Notes under the pieces: generated by a model
Database searches by the model: none
Told to the model about the DNA's origin: nothing
The model's input: the letters and a program-made list of their open reading frames with translations, nothing else
In this document: one piece after another, positions 35,301 to 44,737 of the stretch
How the letters are laid out: each line of letters starts with the position of its first letter
How positions within the stretch are numbered: the stretch's first letter is position 1
Translations under genes and position numbers: made by a program
Assembly: GCF_038958875.1 (NCBI RefSeq)
Contig: NZ_CP152407.1
Coordinates: forward strand, 3,541,501 to 3,605,500
Direction of reading: 5' to 3'
Source of the DNA: Acidovorax sp. FHTAMBA
Lineage (GTDB): Bacteria; Pseudomonadota; Gammaproteobacteria; Burkholderiales; Burkholderiaceae_C
DNA length: 64,000 nucleotides

Positions 35301-38300
35301 CAACCAGACCGAGACCAAAGACCTGGGCACGCTGTGCAGCGGCAAGAGCGACGCGCGCGGCCTGCTGCTGTGCGAATCCAAGCTCGACGAACCCGGCGAG
35401 GTGGAGCTGGTGGTGACGGCCACCGACAAGGACGGCAATACCAGCGTGGCCGCGTCGTCGGTATGGGTCACGCGCCAGGGCGAGCTGTGGTTTGGTGGCG
35501 AAGACCACGACCGCATCGACCTGCTGGCCGAGAAGAAAAGCTACCAGCCCGGCGAAACCGCCAGGTTCCAGGTGCGCATGCCGTTCCGCTTTGCCACCGC
35601 GCTGGTGGCGGTGGAGCGCGAGGGCATCATCGACACGCAGGTGGTGCAGCTCAACGGCCAGGACCCCACGGTGAGCCTGAAAGTGCAGCCCGACTGGGGC
35701 CCCAACGTGTACGTGAGCGTGCTGGCCCTGCGCGGCCGCCTGCGCGAGGTGCCGTGGTACAGCTTCTTCACCTGGGGCTTCAAGGCACCGCGCGAGTGGT
35801 GGACGTCCTTCTGGTACGAGGGCAAGGAATACCAGGCGCCCACCGCGCTGGTGGATCTTTCCAAACCCGCATTCCGCCTCGGCGTGGCCGAGATCCGCGT
35901 GGGCACGCAGGCCCACCAGATCGACGTGAAGGTGCAGGCCGACAAGGAAAGCTACGCCGTGCGCGGCAAGGCCCAGGTCACCATCACCGCCACGCTGCCC
36001 GGCGGCAAACCCGCCGCCAACGCCGAGGTGGCCCTGGCCGCCGTGGACCAGGCCCTGCTGGAACTGATGCCCAACACCAGCTGGAACCTGCTCGAAGCCA
36101 TGCTGCAGCGGCGCAGCTGGGGCGTGGAGACCGCCACCGCGCAGATGGAAATCATCGGCCGCCGCCACTATGGCAAGAAGGCGGTGCCCGCGGGCGGCGG
36201 CGGCGGCAAGGCGCAGACGCGCGAACTGCTCGACACCCTGCTGCTGTGGGAGCCCGCCATCAAGCTGGACGCCAACGGCCAGGCCAGGGTGACGGTGCCG
36301 CTCAACGATGCACTGACCACGTTCAAGATCGTGGCTGTGGCCGATGCCGCCACCGGCCTCTTCGGCACGGGCAGCACCAGCATCCGCGCCACGCAGGACT
36401 TGCAGATCATCAGCGGCCTGCCGCCCCTGGTGCGCGAGGACGACCAGTTCCGCGCGCAGATCACGCTGCGCAACACCACCAAGACGGCGATGAAGGTGGA
36501 GGTGGCGCCGCGCGCCACGCTGCTTCAGCTTTCGCCGCAGACGATCGATATCCCGCCTGACGAAGCGCGTGAGGTGGCGTGGAACGTGACAGCCCCTGTG
36601 CAGCTAGCGCAAACGCGCGCCGAGTCCATCCTGTGGGAGATCGAGGCCAAGGACACCGTGGGCGGCGCGCGCGATGCGCTCAAAGCCAGCCAGAAGCTGA
36701 TCCCGGCCGTTCCGCTCACGGTGCAGCAGGCCACGCTGGTGCAGGTGGACGGCAGCTTCAACCTGGACGTGAACCCGCCAGCGGACGCCATCCCCGGCCG
36801 GGGCGGCCTCAAGATGTCGCTGCAGCCCAAGCTGGCCGAAGGCCTGCCCGGCGTGCGCGACTGGTGGGCGCGCTACCCGTTTGCCTGCCTGGAGCAAAAG
36901 ACCAGCAAGGCCGTGGGCCTGCGCGACGGTGCGCTGTGGCAGACCGTGGTGGCGCAGCTGCCCACGTACCTCGACAGCGACGGCCTGGCCAACTACTTCC
37001 CGCCGCGCGACGGTGATGCCAACCGCGGCAGCGACACGCTCACCGCCTACCTGCTGGCCGCCACGCACGAGGCAGCCAGCATCAACCCCGCGTTTGCGCT
37101 GCCCGACGAAGCCCGCGCGCCCATGGAGCGTGGTCTGATCGCCTTTGTGGAAGGCCGCATCCAGCGCAGCTTCTGGAGCCCCCGCAAAGACCTGGACATG
37201 CGCAAGGTGGCCGCGCTGGAAGCGCTGTCGCGCTATGGCAAGGCCCAGGGCCGCATGGTCAGCAGCATCACCATTGCGCCCAACCAGTGGCCCACCCACA
37301 CGGTGATCGACTGGGTCAATGTGCTCAAGCGCGTGGCCGATGTGCCCCAGCGCGACCAGCGCCTGGCCGAGGCCATGCAGATACTGCGTGCGCGCCTGTC
37401 GTTCCAGGGCTCCAAACTCGTTTTCAGCACCGAGCAAGACGACTACTGGTGGTGGCTGATGCAAAACGGCGACGTGAACACCGCGCGCCTGATGCTGGCG
37501 GTGATGGACGACCCGGCATGGAAGGACGACATGGGGCGCCTGGCCAACGGCTTCATCAGCCGCCAGCAGGCGGGCGCCTGGCACACCACCACGGCCAACC
37601 TGTGGGGCGCTCTGGCGCTGGAAAAATTCAGCGCCAGGTTCGAGGCCACGCCGGTTTCGGGCACCACCCGCGCTGCGATGGGCGGCAACACCGCCAGCGT
37701 GGACTGGAGCAAGGTGGAGCGCGTGAAGGTAAGCGACGCCACGGGCGCCGCGCACCAGAACGGCATGGAAGGAACACGGGGCGTTCCGTGGTTCGGCGCG
37801 CCCGCGTCGCCCGGCAACTTGCGCAACAACGACATGTTCCTGGCCTGGGGCAAGGCGGGCGGCAAGGAGAACCTGGCGGTCACGCACCAGGGCCCGGGCA
37901 AGCCCTGGCTCACGCTGCAGTCGGTGGCGGCCGTGCAGCTCAAGGCGCCGTTCTCGGCCGGGTACACCATCACCAAGACCGTGACGCCCGTGGAGCAGGC
38001 CAACAAGTCGCTGCCCGCCGGCCAGTACACGCGCGGCGACGTGCTGCGCGTGAAGCTGGAGGTGAATGCCAGCGCCGATATGACCTGGGTGGCCATCACC
38101 GACCCGATCCCGGGCGGCGCCACCATCCTGGGCAGTGGGCTGGGCCGCGACTCGCAGATCGCCACGCAGGGCGAGCGGCGCAGCGGCGCGGGCTGGCCCG
38201 CGTTCGAGGAGCGCAGCTTCGAGTCCTTCCGCAGCTACTACGAGTACCTGCCCAAGGGCACGGTCACCATGGAATACACCGTGCGGCTGAACAACGTGGG

Positions 38301-38400
38301 CGACTTCGCTCTGCCCCCGAGCCGCGTGGAGGCGCTGTACGCGCCCGAGATGTTTGGCGAGGCGCCGAACGCGCGGGTGAAGGTAGAGCCGGTGAAGTGA
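32365..38400 (+). CDS. bacterial alpha-2-macroglobulin family protein with thioester
   Basis: A 2011-residue periplasmic protease trap. It begins with a signal peptide of about 29 residues ending TPAQA, without a lipobox, so it is probably soluble or peripherally bound rather than a lipoprotein like E. coli YfhM. The thioester motif CLEQ is at Cys1508-Gln1511 in YPFACLEQKTSKAVGLRDG, and multiple macroglobulin beta domains precede it; the bait-like central part near 1250-1290 contains Gly-rich GGGGGKAQTRELL. The C-terminal domain ends FGEAPNARVKVEPVK. In E. coli and other proteobacteria this gene is paired with the PBP1C gene, and pbpC does lie downstream here, with two genes in between. The start ATG was chosen at the signal peptide. 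Confidence 0.95.
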   Translation: MKTISWRNTPARMATLLWGGLLLATPAQALQIVSFSPQGEVARVRQMVAKFDAAAVNFGDPKAPAPFTLSCSDAEATKGTARWTGEREWVFDFERDLPPGVRCTATARPGFKSASGADLTGAKSYQFNSGGPFVQHIRPGTYQAIDEEQFFVLQLNGPATLASVQANVWCTADGVGERIPVRLIDGTERTDVLKALGLDKRAAQSPLQYLTVACNRRLTSGSRMQLVYGKGVATPSGVPNAIDKRYDYQVREPFAAEFSCERENAQAACWPILPMTLSFNAPVPRTLAEGIRLKSAKETLKPRLDGDTPGRKVDPDALLSSVQFGPGLAENTAFSIELPKDFQDASGRKLRNADNFPLKVSTGGTPPLAKFAAAPFGIVERFAEGPAADKPPALLPVTLRNVEAALRVQGLQPGAAPAGKVSTLKPRTDADIIAWFKKVQRYDNHTVSRRQARQDVTGPLPRVIDDEREHVQSRTVSLLAGKSGVKTLDLPQPASNDVRPFEVVGIPLTPGFHVVEIASQKLGASLLDERLGDSRTMYVRTSALVTNLGVHFKLGRENAMAWVTTLDKGQPVQGATVRVSDCKGNELTNATTDANGVARIEGLSSDPTRCSEEGYYGDGGNAYFVSARHNGADGVEDMAFTWSDWQRGIEPWRFNVPTSSDPRPDEHAHTIFDRTLFRAGETVSMKHLVRAQTRQGFALPQAVPETLVITHVGSGQQFTQPLAWRGTATGGQSAQSTFAIPPAAKLGVYQVELRSDTERGRSFSSGEFRVEEFRLPVLEGRITPVDKKALVRVRSVPTDVQVNYVAGGAAANLPVRVSALVRGKYLQYDDYDTFSFNPPRKREQSNASSDDEEATASQDARVIADKLPLTLDRNGAGKVTIENVPQIRQPQELVLEATYADPNGEVQTIRSTQNLWPAGVVAGIKTEGWVSARQKIRFQALALQHSGKPAADTSLQVQAMARITTSTRKRMVGGFYSYDNQTETKDLGTLCSGKSDARGLLLCESKLDEPGEVELVVTATDKDGNTSVAASSVWVTRQGELWFGGEDHDRIDLLAEKKSYQPGETARFQVRMPFRFATALVAVEREGIIDTQVVQLNGQDPTVSLKVQPDWGPNVYVSVLALRGRLREVPWYSFFTWGFKAPREWWTSFWYEGKEYQAPTALVDLSKPAFRLGVAEIRVGTQAHQIDVKVQADKESYAVRGKAQVTITATLPGGKPAANAEVALAAVDQALLELMPNTSWNLLEAMLQRRSWGVETATAQMEIIGRRHYGKKAVPAGGGGGKAQTRELLDTLLLWEPAIKLDANGQARVTVPLNDALTTFKIVAVADAATGLFGTGSTSIRATQDLQIISGLPPLVREDDQFRAQITLRNTTKTAMKVEVAPRATLLQLSPQTIDIPPDEAREVAWNVTAPVQLAQTRAESILWEIEAKDTVGGARDALKASQKLIPAVPLTVQQATLVQVDGSFNLDVNPPADAIPGRGGLKMSLQPKLAEGLPGVRDWWARYPFACLEQKTSKAVGLRDGALWQTVVAQLPTYLDSDGLANYFPPRDGDANRGSDTLTAYLLAATHEAASINPAFALPDEARAPMERGLIAFVEGRIQRSFWSPRKDLDMRKVAALEALSRYGKAQGRMVSSITIAPNQWPTHTVIDWVNVLKRVADVPQRDQRLAEAMQILRARLSFQGSKLVFSTEQDDYWWWLMQNGDVNTARLMLAVMDDPAWKDDMGRLANGFISRQQAGAWHTTTANLWGALALEKFSARFEATPVSGTTRAAMGGNTASVDWSKVERVKVSDATGAAHQNGMEGTRGVPWFGAPASPGNLRNNDMFLAWGKAGGKENLAVTHQGPGKPWLTLQSVAAVQLKAPFSAGYTITKTVTPVEQANKSLPAGQYTRGDVLRVKLEVNASADMTWVAITDPIPGGATILGSGLGRDSQIATQGERRSGAGWPAFEERSFESFRSYYEYLPKGTVTMEYTVRLNNVGDFALPPSRVEALYAPEMFGEAPNARVKVEPVK

Positions 38401-38437
38401 GCAGGCACCGCTGCGCAGCCCAATCCCTCCGCCCTGC

Positions 38438-39004
38438 CTAAGCCGCGTTGCCGTGGCCTGAGGGCCTGGCGTGCAGGCGCAGACCCTCGAAATACGAAGC
38501 CGCCATGGCCGCAACCGCTGCCAGCACGAGCTCTACCCAGACAAACGGGGTTGAGCGCGCCAGTCTGTACAACATGGAAAGTGCCTTGGAGCGCACCAGC
38601 GCCACCCCGGCCGCCACCAGCAAGGCCCCGATGGCGGGGTACACGAAGGGCTTGTACCAGAGCACGGAGGACGAATAGATTGGACCCGCCCAGCCCATCC
38701 CCAGCGGCGCAGCCCACAGCGTGGCACCCCAGCTGAGCTCGCGGGCGGCCAGTACCAGCCACACCATGACAGCGGGGTAGCCCAGGGCCGCACGGCCGGT
38801 GCGCGCAAACCACCACGCCAGCCCGGCGCCGGCCAGCAGCTGCACCAGCTGCAGGTTCTCCAGCACGCCGTTTTCCCAGCCCATGGTCACGGGCAGCCAC
38901 GGGGCCATGGGATAGCCCAGCAGGGCCCAGAGCACGCAGCCAGCCCACAGCAGGCGGCGCGTGCGGGCCACGCGGCAGGTTGTCCGCAGCGGGAGGGACG
39001 GCAA
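38438..39004 (-). CDS. small multi-pass membrane protein of unknown function
   Basis: A hydrophobic protein with about five or six membrane helices. Recognisable conserved-looking pieces are WENGVLENLQLVQLLAG after the first helix, AARELSWGATLW, and a KPFVYPAIGALL segment. It is encoded between alpha-2-macroglobulin and the YidB-like protein, on the opposite strand. The start shown is the upstream limit of the frame, a TTG at 39002-39004 without a ribosome binding site; a different frame has an ATG around 39021-39023 (MSVSDIFAVPPAADN), so a frameshift or an in-frame later start is possible. Family and role not recognised. Confidence 0.6.
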   Translation of the reverse strand: MPSLPLRTTCRVARTRRLLWAGCVLWALLGYPMAPWLPVTMGWENGVLENLQLVQLLAGAGLAWWFARTGRAALGYPAVMVWLVLAARELSWGATLWAAPLGMGWAGPIYSSSVLWYKPFVYPAIGALLVAAGVALVRSKALSMLYRLARSTPFVWVELVLAAVAAMAASYFEGLRLHARPSGHGNAA

Positions 39005-39223
39005 AAATATCGGAAACAGACATGAAGGGGAAAGGTGCTGGAACGGCGCCCTGGCAGGCGGCGAAAAAAGCCTCTATTGTCACCAGGGTTTCACCGTGCA
39101 TCAGGCAGGGCGGCCGCGGGTAGTGCGGCAGCCGAGGGTGCCTGACTCCCGCCCCTCACCGTGGGCCGCCAGACACCGCCATCAGTTAACCTAGCGGCCC
39201 GCATTTCTTTCTGAAGGCACACC

Positions 39224-39862
39224 ATGAACGCACCCGCCTCTCTCACCGATGAATTGCTGTCGCAGCTGCAGGGCGCGCCGCTGCAGCAGATAGCCAGCCA
39301 GTTGGGCACCAACCCCTCGCAGGCGCAGAGCGCGGTAGCGGCGGCGCTGCCCATGCTGCTAGGCGCCCTGGGGCGCAACGCAGCGCAGCCCCAGGGCGCG
39401 GCCGACCTGTTGGGCGCCCTGCAGCGCGACCACGTGGGCCGCGCCGCTGGCGGTGGCGGGCTCGGCGATCTGCTGGGCTCGGTGCTCGGCGGCATGGGAG
39501 GCGGTGGCGGTGCCGGGGGTGCCGCCGATGGCGCCAGCATCCTGGGCCACATTTTTGGGGGCAACCAGCAGCGCGCCGAAGCGGGTCTGGGCCAGGCCAC
39601 GGGCCTGGGGGCCAATGCGGGGCAGCTGCTGCAGATCCTTGCCCCCATCGTGATGGCGTTTCTGGCGCAGCGCACTCAGGCGGGCGGCATGGACGCCGGT
39701 GGCCTGGGCGCGGTGCTGGGCCGTGAGCACGCCCAGGTGCGCCAGCAGGGTGGCGTGGGTGGCGACCTGCTGGGCAGCCTGCTCGACCAGGACGGCGACG
39801 GCCAGGTCGGCCTGGGTGATCTGATCAAGATCGGTGGCGGCCTGCTGGGCGGGCGCCGCTGA
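39224..39862 (+). CDS. DUF937 (YidB-like) protein
   Basis: A 212-residue protein beginning with the DUF937 region (MNAPASLTDELLSQLQGAPL, then SALPMLLGALGRNA-type text). The middle is Gly-rich (residues about 75-105), and the C-terminus carries an EF-hand-like LDQDGDGQVGLGDLIKIG. YidB-type proteins are small, widespread and of unknown role. It starts 219 bases after the membrane protein gene on the other strand and ends 15 bases before the PBP1C start, with which it probably shares a transcript. Confidence 0.85.
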   Translation: MNAPASLTDELLSQLQGAPLQQIASQLGTNPSQAQSAVAAALPMLLGALGRNAAQPQGAADLLGALQRDHVGRAAGGGGLGDLLGSVLGGMGGGGGAGGAADGASILGHIFGGNQQRAEAGLGQATGLGANAGQLLQILAPIVMAFLAQRTQAGGMDAGGLGAVLGREHAQVRQQGGVGGDLLGSLLDQDGDGQVGLGDLIKIGGGLLGGRR

Positions 39863-39877
39863 GCCTCCCGGCACCCC

Positions 39878-42151
39878 GTGCAGGCCCTTGGCTTACGGCA
39901 GCGGCTGCGCGGGGCTCTGCCACGCATTGCTTCATTTTTAATAGCTGCTTGCGCAGGCACAGCAAGCGCTCTGCCCACTTTTAATGAAGTTCGCGCAGAT
40001 TTCCGCCCGTCGGACACCCTGATCCTCTCGCGCGAGGGCGAGGTGCTGCAACGCCTGCGCACCGATGCCACCGTGCGGCGCGGCCAGTGGGTGCCGCTGG
40101 CCGACGTGTCGCCTGCGCTGCGCCAGGCACTGGTGCTCAGCGAGGACAAGCGCTTTTACGAACACAGCGGTGTGGACTGGCGCGCCGCGTCGGCGGCCGC
40201 CTGGGGCAACCTGTGGAACCAGCGCACGCGCGGGGCCAGCACCATCACCATGCAGCTGGCGGGCCTGCTGGACGGCGACTGGCGCCAGGGCCCCGGCGGG
40301 CGCACCGTGGTGCAAAAGCTCGGGCAGACGGTGGCCGCCCAGGTGCTCGACCGCCGCTGGCGCAAGGACCAGATCCTGGAGGCCTACCTCAACCTCGTGC
40401 CGTTTCGCAGCGAGCTGGTGGGCATCGACGCCTTGAGCCGCACGCTGTTTGGCAAGGCCGCCCATGGCCTGGACGACCGCGAGGCGGCGGTGGCCGCCGC
40501 CCTGGTGCGCGCACCCAACGCCCGGCCTGCGCTGGTGGCGCAGCGGGCCTGCGGCGTGCTGCGCGACATGCAGCAGCGCCCCCATGCACCCGCAGCGCGT
40601 GTGGACTGCGATGCGCTGGACCTCTTCGCTACCGCCGCGCTGCAGCGCCGCGCCTTTGACGCCAGCGAGGGCGTGGCCCCGCACTTTGCGCGCTACCTGC
40701 TGCGCCAGCAGTTCAAGGACGGTGCGGCCATGCCCGAGCGCGTGCCCACCACCCTGCGCGCGCCACTGCAGCGTTTTGCCGCGCAGACCCTGCAGCAGCA
40801 CCTGCGCGAGCTGCGCGGGCGCAATGTGGAAGACGGCGCCGTGCTGGTGCTGGACAACGCCACGGGCGCGGTGCTGGCGTGGGTGGGCTCGTCGGGCCAG
40901 CTCAGCCAGGCCAGCGAGGTGGATGCCGTGCTGGCGCTGCGCCAGCCGGGCTCCACGCTCAAGCCTTTTCTGTACGCGCATGCCATTGCCGAGCGGCGGC
41001 TCACGGCGGCGTCTCTGGTGGAGGACTCGCCCGCGCAGATCACCACGGCCAGCGGCCTGTACATCCCCCAGAACTACGACCGGCAGTTCAAGGGCTGGGT
41101 GTCGGTGCGCACGGCGCTGGCGGCCTCGCTCAACGTGCCGGCCGTGCGCACGCTGGTCATGGTCACGCCCGATGCGTTCCACCGCCAGCTGGTTGCAGCC
41201 GGTTTGCCACTGCGCGAAAGCGGCGACTACTTTGGCTACAGCCTGGCGCTGGGCAGCCCCGAGGTGCCGCTGCTGCACCTGACCAATGCCTACCGCACGC
41301 TCGCCAACGGCGGGCGGCTGAGCCCCGTGGCGCTGCAGGAGGCCGCGAAGCCGCGTTTCACCCCGGCACTGGATGCGCGTGCCGCTTTCATCGTGGGCGA
41401 CATCCTCTCGGACGGCAACGCCCGCGCCCGCACGTTCGGCACCGACAGCGTGCTCGCCACGCGCTTCTGGACCGCCGTGAAAACCGGCACCAGCAAGGAC
41501 ATGCGCGACAACTGGGCCGTGGGCTGGTCCGAGCGTTACACCGTGGGCGTATGGGTGGGCAACGCCAGCGGCGCGGCCATGCACGATGTGAGCGGCACCA
41601 GCGGCGCGGCGCCCATCTGGTCGGCACTGATGGGCTTTTTGCACGCACGCGCGCCCAGCCGTGCACCGAAGGCGCCTGCGGGGCTGGTGCAGGCCGCCGT
41701 GCGGTTTGGTGCCGTGGCTGCAGAGGGTGCAGCCGCGCCCCAGCCGCTGGAGGCCGCGCGGCAGGAGTGGTTTACCGCGGGCACCGAGCAAGCCGTTTTC
41801 GCTATTGATTCAGGAGCTGCCAGCGCTTATTGGCAAAGCGCCAGAGGCCAAAATGACTCAAAATCATTCGCTGCCCGCATCACAAGCCCCGCGTCCGGCA
41901 CGGTGATTGCGCTCGACCCGGACATCCCGCCCACGCGCCAGCGCCTGCAATTCACCGCCACAGGCGAGGGCCTTCGCTGGCGCATGGATGGCAAGCCCCT
42001 GGGCCAGGGCGCTCGCGTGGCCTGGCTGCCCTGGCCGGGGCGCCACGTGGTGCAGATCGTGAATGCGCGGGGGCAGGTACTGGACGAAGTTCGCATCGAG
42101 GTGCGGGGTGCTGGTGCCGTGACACCCCCACCGCCGCCGCGCAGAAACTGA
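39878..42151 (+). CDS. pbpC: penicillin-binding protein 1C
   Basis: A bifunctional peptidoglycan synthase of 757 residues. The glycosyltransferase domain has LSEDKRFYEHSGVDW with its catalytic Glu near residue 90, and GASTITMQLAG near 120. The transpeptidase domain has its nucleophile Ser359 in QPGSTLKPFLYAH, the SLN motif in LAASLNVPAVR, and VKTGTSKDMRDNWAVGW. A BiPBP_C-type beta domain ends the protein. The start is GTG at 39878, giving an N-terminal signal/membrane anchor whose residues 16-34 come from a repeat. A second repeat copy is read through near residue 640-665. PBP1C is commonly encoded with alpha-2-macroglobulin, thought to defend the periplasm during repair. Confidence 0.95.
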   Translation: MQALGLRQRLRGALPRIASFLIAACAGTASALPTFNEVRADFRPSDTLILSREGEVLQRLRTDATVRRGQWVPLADVSPALRQALVLSEDKRFYEHSGVDWRAASAAAWGNLWNQRTRGASTITMQLAGLLDGDWRQGPGGRTVVQKLGQTVAAQVLDRRWRKDQILEAYLNLVPFRSELVGIDALSRTLFGKAAHGLDDREAAVAAALVRAPNARPALVAQRACGVLRDMQQRPHAPAARVDCDALDLFATAALQRRAFDASEGVAPHFARYLLRQQFKDGAAMPERVPTTLRAPLQRFAAQTLQQHLRELRGRNVEDGAVLVLDNATGAVLAWVGSSGQLSQASEVDAVLALRQPGSTLKPFLYAHAIAERRLTAASLVEDSPAQITTASGLYIPQNYDRQFKGWVSVRTALAASLNVPAVRTLVMVTPDAFHRQLVAAGLPLRESGDYFGYSLALGSPEVPLLHLTNAYRTLANGGRLSPVALQEAAKPRFTPALDARAAFIVGDILSDGNARARTFGTDSVLATRFWTAVKTGTSKDMRDNWAVGWSERYTVGVWVGNASGAAMHDVSGTSGAAPIWSALMGFLHARAPSRAPKAPAGLVQAAVRFGAVAAEGAAAPQPLEAARQEWFTAGTEQAVFAIDSGAASAYWQSARGQNDSKSFAARITSPASGTVIALDPDIPPTRQRLQFTATGEGLRWRMDGKPLGQGARVAWLPWPGRHVVQIVNARGQVLDEVRIEVRGAGAVTPPPPPRRN
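39931..39987 (+). repeat. palindromic repeat copy G, inside pbpC
   Basis: ttcatttttaatagctgctt, then gcgcaggcacagcaagcgct and ctgcccacttttaatgaa. It is read in frame as the hydrophobic core of the N-terminal anchor (SFLIAACAGTASALPTF). Confidence 0.75.
41799..41866 (+). repeat. palindromic repeat copy H, inside pbpC
   Basis: gctattgattcaggagctgc, cagcgcttattggcaaagcg and ccagaggccaaaatgactca. Read in frame in the linker between the transpeptidase domain and the C-terminal beta domain (GAASAYWQSARGQNDSKS). Confidence 0.8.
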
Positions 42152-42237
42152 CGTGCGTCAATTTTCCGTGTGCGATGGGAAATACGAGTAGGCCCCAAGT
42201 CAGGCTGACTGTATAAACTGGTAACAAATTTTCTGCC

Positions 42238-44511
42238 ATGCCCCTGCTTCGTCAGTTTTTCTCCCACCGCCTGATCTGGCTGGCCCTGCTCGTCTCGCTG
42301 GGCATCGGGGTGCTGTTTGCCCGGTCGGTCTGGACCATTCGCAAGGACGAGTGGGACTACGCCATCCAGACCAATGCGAACCTGGCCCAGACACTGGAGC
42401 GCAGCCTGATCTGGGCCCTGGACTCCTACGACAGATCCCTGCAGGGCGTGGCGCGCGAGGCGGGCAACCCCGAGACATGGGCACTGCCCCCTGAGCTGCG
42501 TGCGCGCGTGGTGTTTGACAACTCTCTGCGCATGGAGGGTGCCGGCAACGTTTTTGTGCTGGATAAAAAGGGCGACCTGATCCTGGACTCTGGCTCGCTG
42601 GTTCCGCGCAAGGCCAACTTTGCCGACCGTGACTACTTCTAGGCGTTCGAGTCTGGCACGCACACGGGGCTCTTTGTGGGCAAGCCCGTGCCGTCGCGGG
42701 TCACGGGCATCTACATCCTGCCCCTGTCGCGGGCCTACCGGCATCCCGATGGCAGCTTTGCGGGCGTGGTGGTGGGGGCGCTACGCCTAAGCTTTTTCAA
42801 TGAAATGTTTGGCTCGCTCGACCTCGGGCCCAACAGCGGTGTGAACATGTTTCGCGGCGACGGGGTCATCATTTCGCGCTTTCCGTATGGCGATGCGGAT
42901 GTGGGCAAGACCATTGCCGGAACCCACAACTTCCTGCGGTTCCAGCGGGAGGGAAGCGGCTCGTTCGTCGGCCGTGCTGCGCTGGATGGCGTCGAACGCC
43001 TCTACACATATCGCAAGGTGGGCAACTACCCGCTGATCATCAACGTGGCCCAGGCCACGCACACCATTCTGGACAAGTGGTACCGCAGCGCGTGGATGCT
43101 GGGCGGCTTTGCGCTGCTGCTGATCGGGGGCTGCATGGGCCTGGGCCTGCTGTTTGTGCGCGAACTGACATTGCGCCAGTCCGTCAGCGGCCAACTCAAG
43201 CAGGCCGAGCACGACCTGCGCACCATATTGAACAACCTGCCGTCCATGATCGGCTACTGGGACAGGGACCTTCGCAACCGCTTTGCCAACCACGCGTACC
43301 TGGAATGGTTTGGCCAGGCACCCGGCGAGATGCGGGGCAAACACATCAGCCACTTGCTGGGGCCCGAGCTGTACGAGAAAAACCGCCCCTACCTGGAACA
43401 GGCGCTGCAGGGGCACGAGCAACTGTTCGAGCGCACCATCGTGGACCCCAAGGGCGTCGCGCGGTACGCGCTGGCGTCGTACACCCCTGACTTCGACGGC
43501 AGCGAAGTGCGCGGCATCTTCGTGCAGGTGACCGACATCACCGAGCGCAAGCGCATGGAAGACGCGCTGTTTGACGAAAAAGAGCGCATGCGTCTCACCC
43601 TGCGCGCCATGGGCGATGCAGTGGTCTGCACCGACGCGCAGGGCCATGTCACCTACCTCAACCCGGTGGCGCAGCGCCTGACGGGCTGGCAAGGGTTTGA
43701 CGCCGCCGGGCACAACGCCGATGAAGTGGTCATGCTGCGCAGCGCCGACAACGACGCACTGCAGGACAACCCGCTGCGTCAGGCCCTTGAGCAGGCGTGC
43801 ACAGTGGATGCGGTGCGCGGCATTGTGGTGCACCGCAGCAGCGGCGCGCGTTTTCAGGTGGAAGGCAGCGCCAGCCCCATTACCGACCGCCATGGCGCCG
43901 TGACGGGCGCGGTGGCCGTGCTGCGCGACGTGACGGAAGCCGTGGCCATGGCCGAGCGCATGGCGCACCTGGCGCAGTACGACACGCTGACCAACTTGCC
44001 CAACCGCCTGCTGCTGAAAGACCGCGCGGAGGTGGCCATGGCCCAGGCGCGGCGCGAGGCGAAGCTGCTGGGCGTGATGTTCCTGGACCTGGATGGTTTC
44101 AAGCAGGTCAATGACAGCCTGGGCCACGCCATGGGCGACCAGTTGCTGGTGCAGTTTGCCCAGCGCCTGCAGGCCGCCGTGCGTGCATCCGACACCGTGT
44201 GCCGCCAGGGTGGCGACGAGTTCGTGGTGCTGCTGCCGGGGCTCGATACCCCCGAAGCCGCCTGCGGCGTGGCGCGCAAGATTCTCGCTGCGTGCGACAC
44301 GCCGTTCGAGCTGGCCGGGCGGCGTGTGCAGGTGGGGATCAGTGGCGGGATCGCACTTTTCCCGCAGCACGGCGACACCTTTGACGACCTCTCACGCCAC
44401 GCCGACGACGCCATGTACGCCGCCAAACGGGGCGGGCGCATGCGCTTCATGCTCAACCGCGGCCCGGGCGCCGAGCCAGAGCCCGTGCTGCCCGAGAGCG
44501 CCACGGCGTGA
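42238..44511 (+). pseudogene. dCache-PAS-GGDEF diguanylate cyclase gene interrupted by an amber codon
   Basis: The frame has 758 codons to its natural stop, but codon 135 is TAG (42640-42642) in GACTACTTCTAGGCG. The reading on either side continues one protein: before it ADRDYF, after it AFESGTHTGLFVGKPVPS, a continuous dCache sensor domain. A CAG-to-TAG change would explain it. The domains are membrane helix near 13-36, periplasmic dCache, helix near 283-306, two PAS domains (about 315-440 and 445-560) and a GGDEF domain with CRQGGDEFVVLLPG; RASD five residues before GGDEF is the inhibitory site. Translation restarting at an ATG near 42676 would give 611 residues without most of the first helix and the start of the sensor. 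Confidence 0.85.
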
Positions 44512-44519
44512 AGCGCTAC

Positions 44520-44583
44520 TGTATTGATAGCTTATGGCGCTTGCTGCACAAGCGCTGCAGGCCAAAATGGCTTGAAATCTGCT
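44520..44583 (+). repeat. palindromic repeat copy I
   Basis: tgtattgatagcttatggcg, cttgctgcacaagcgctgca, ggccaaaatggcttgaaatc. It begins about nine bases after the stop of the broken diguanylate cyclase gene and is the main content before the hydroxyacid dehydrogenase gene. Confidence 0.8.
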
Positions 44584-44737
44584 TGCCACTGGCGTCCAGT
44601 GGTGCGTACGGCCATGGAAATTTGTTGCAGCGCGGCCCAAATAATTTTGATGGCCGGCTGGCGCGCAACTGCCTACCATTCGGCCCAGCCTCTCCATCCG
44701 CCAGCACCCTGGTGCAACCCCCTTCTGGAGCCTCCGC

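Noticed and set aside
32215..36168. Very long minus-strand open frame of over 1300 codons, antisense to the macroglobulin gene
   Set aside because: The residues (Ala, Gly, His, Leu, Arg rich, no domain) show it is the shadow of the codon-biased plus-strand gene, which has a signal peptide and thioester motif.
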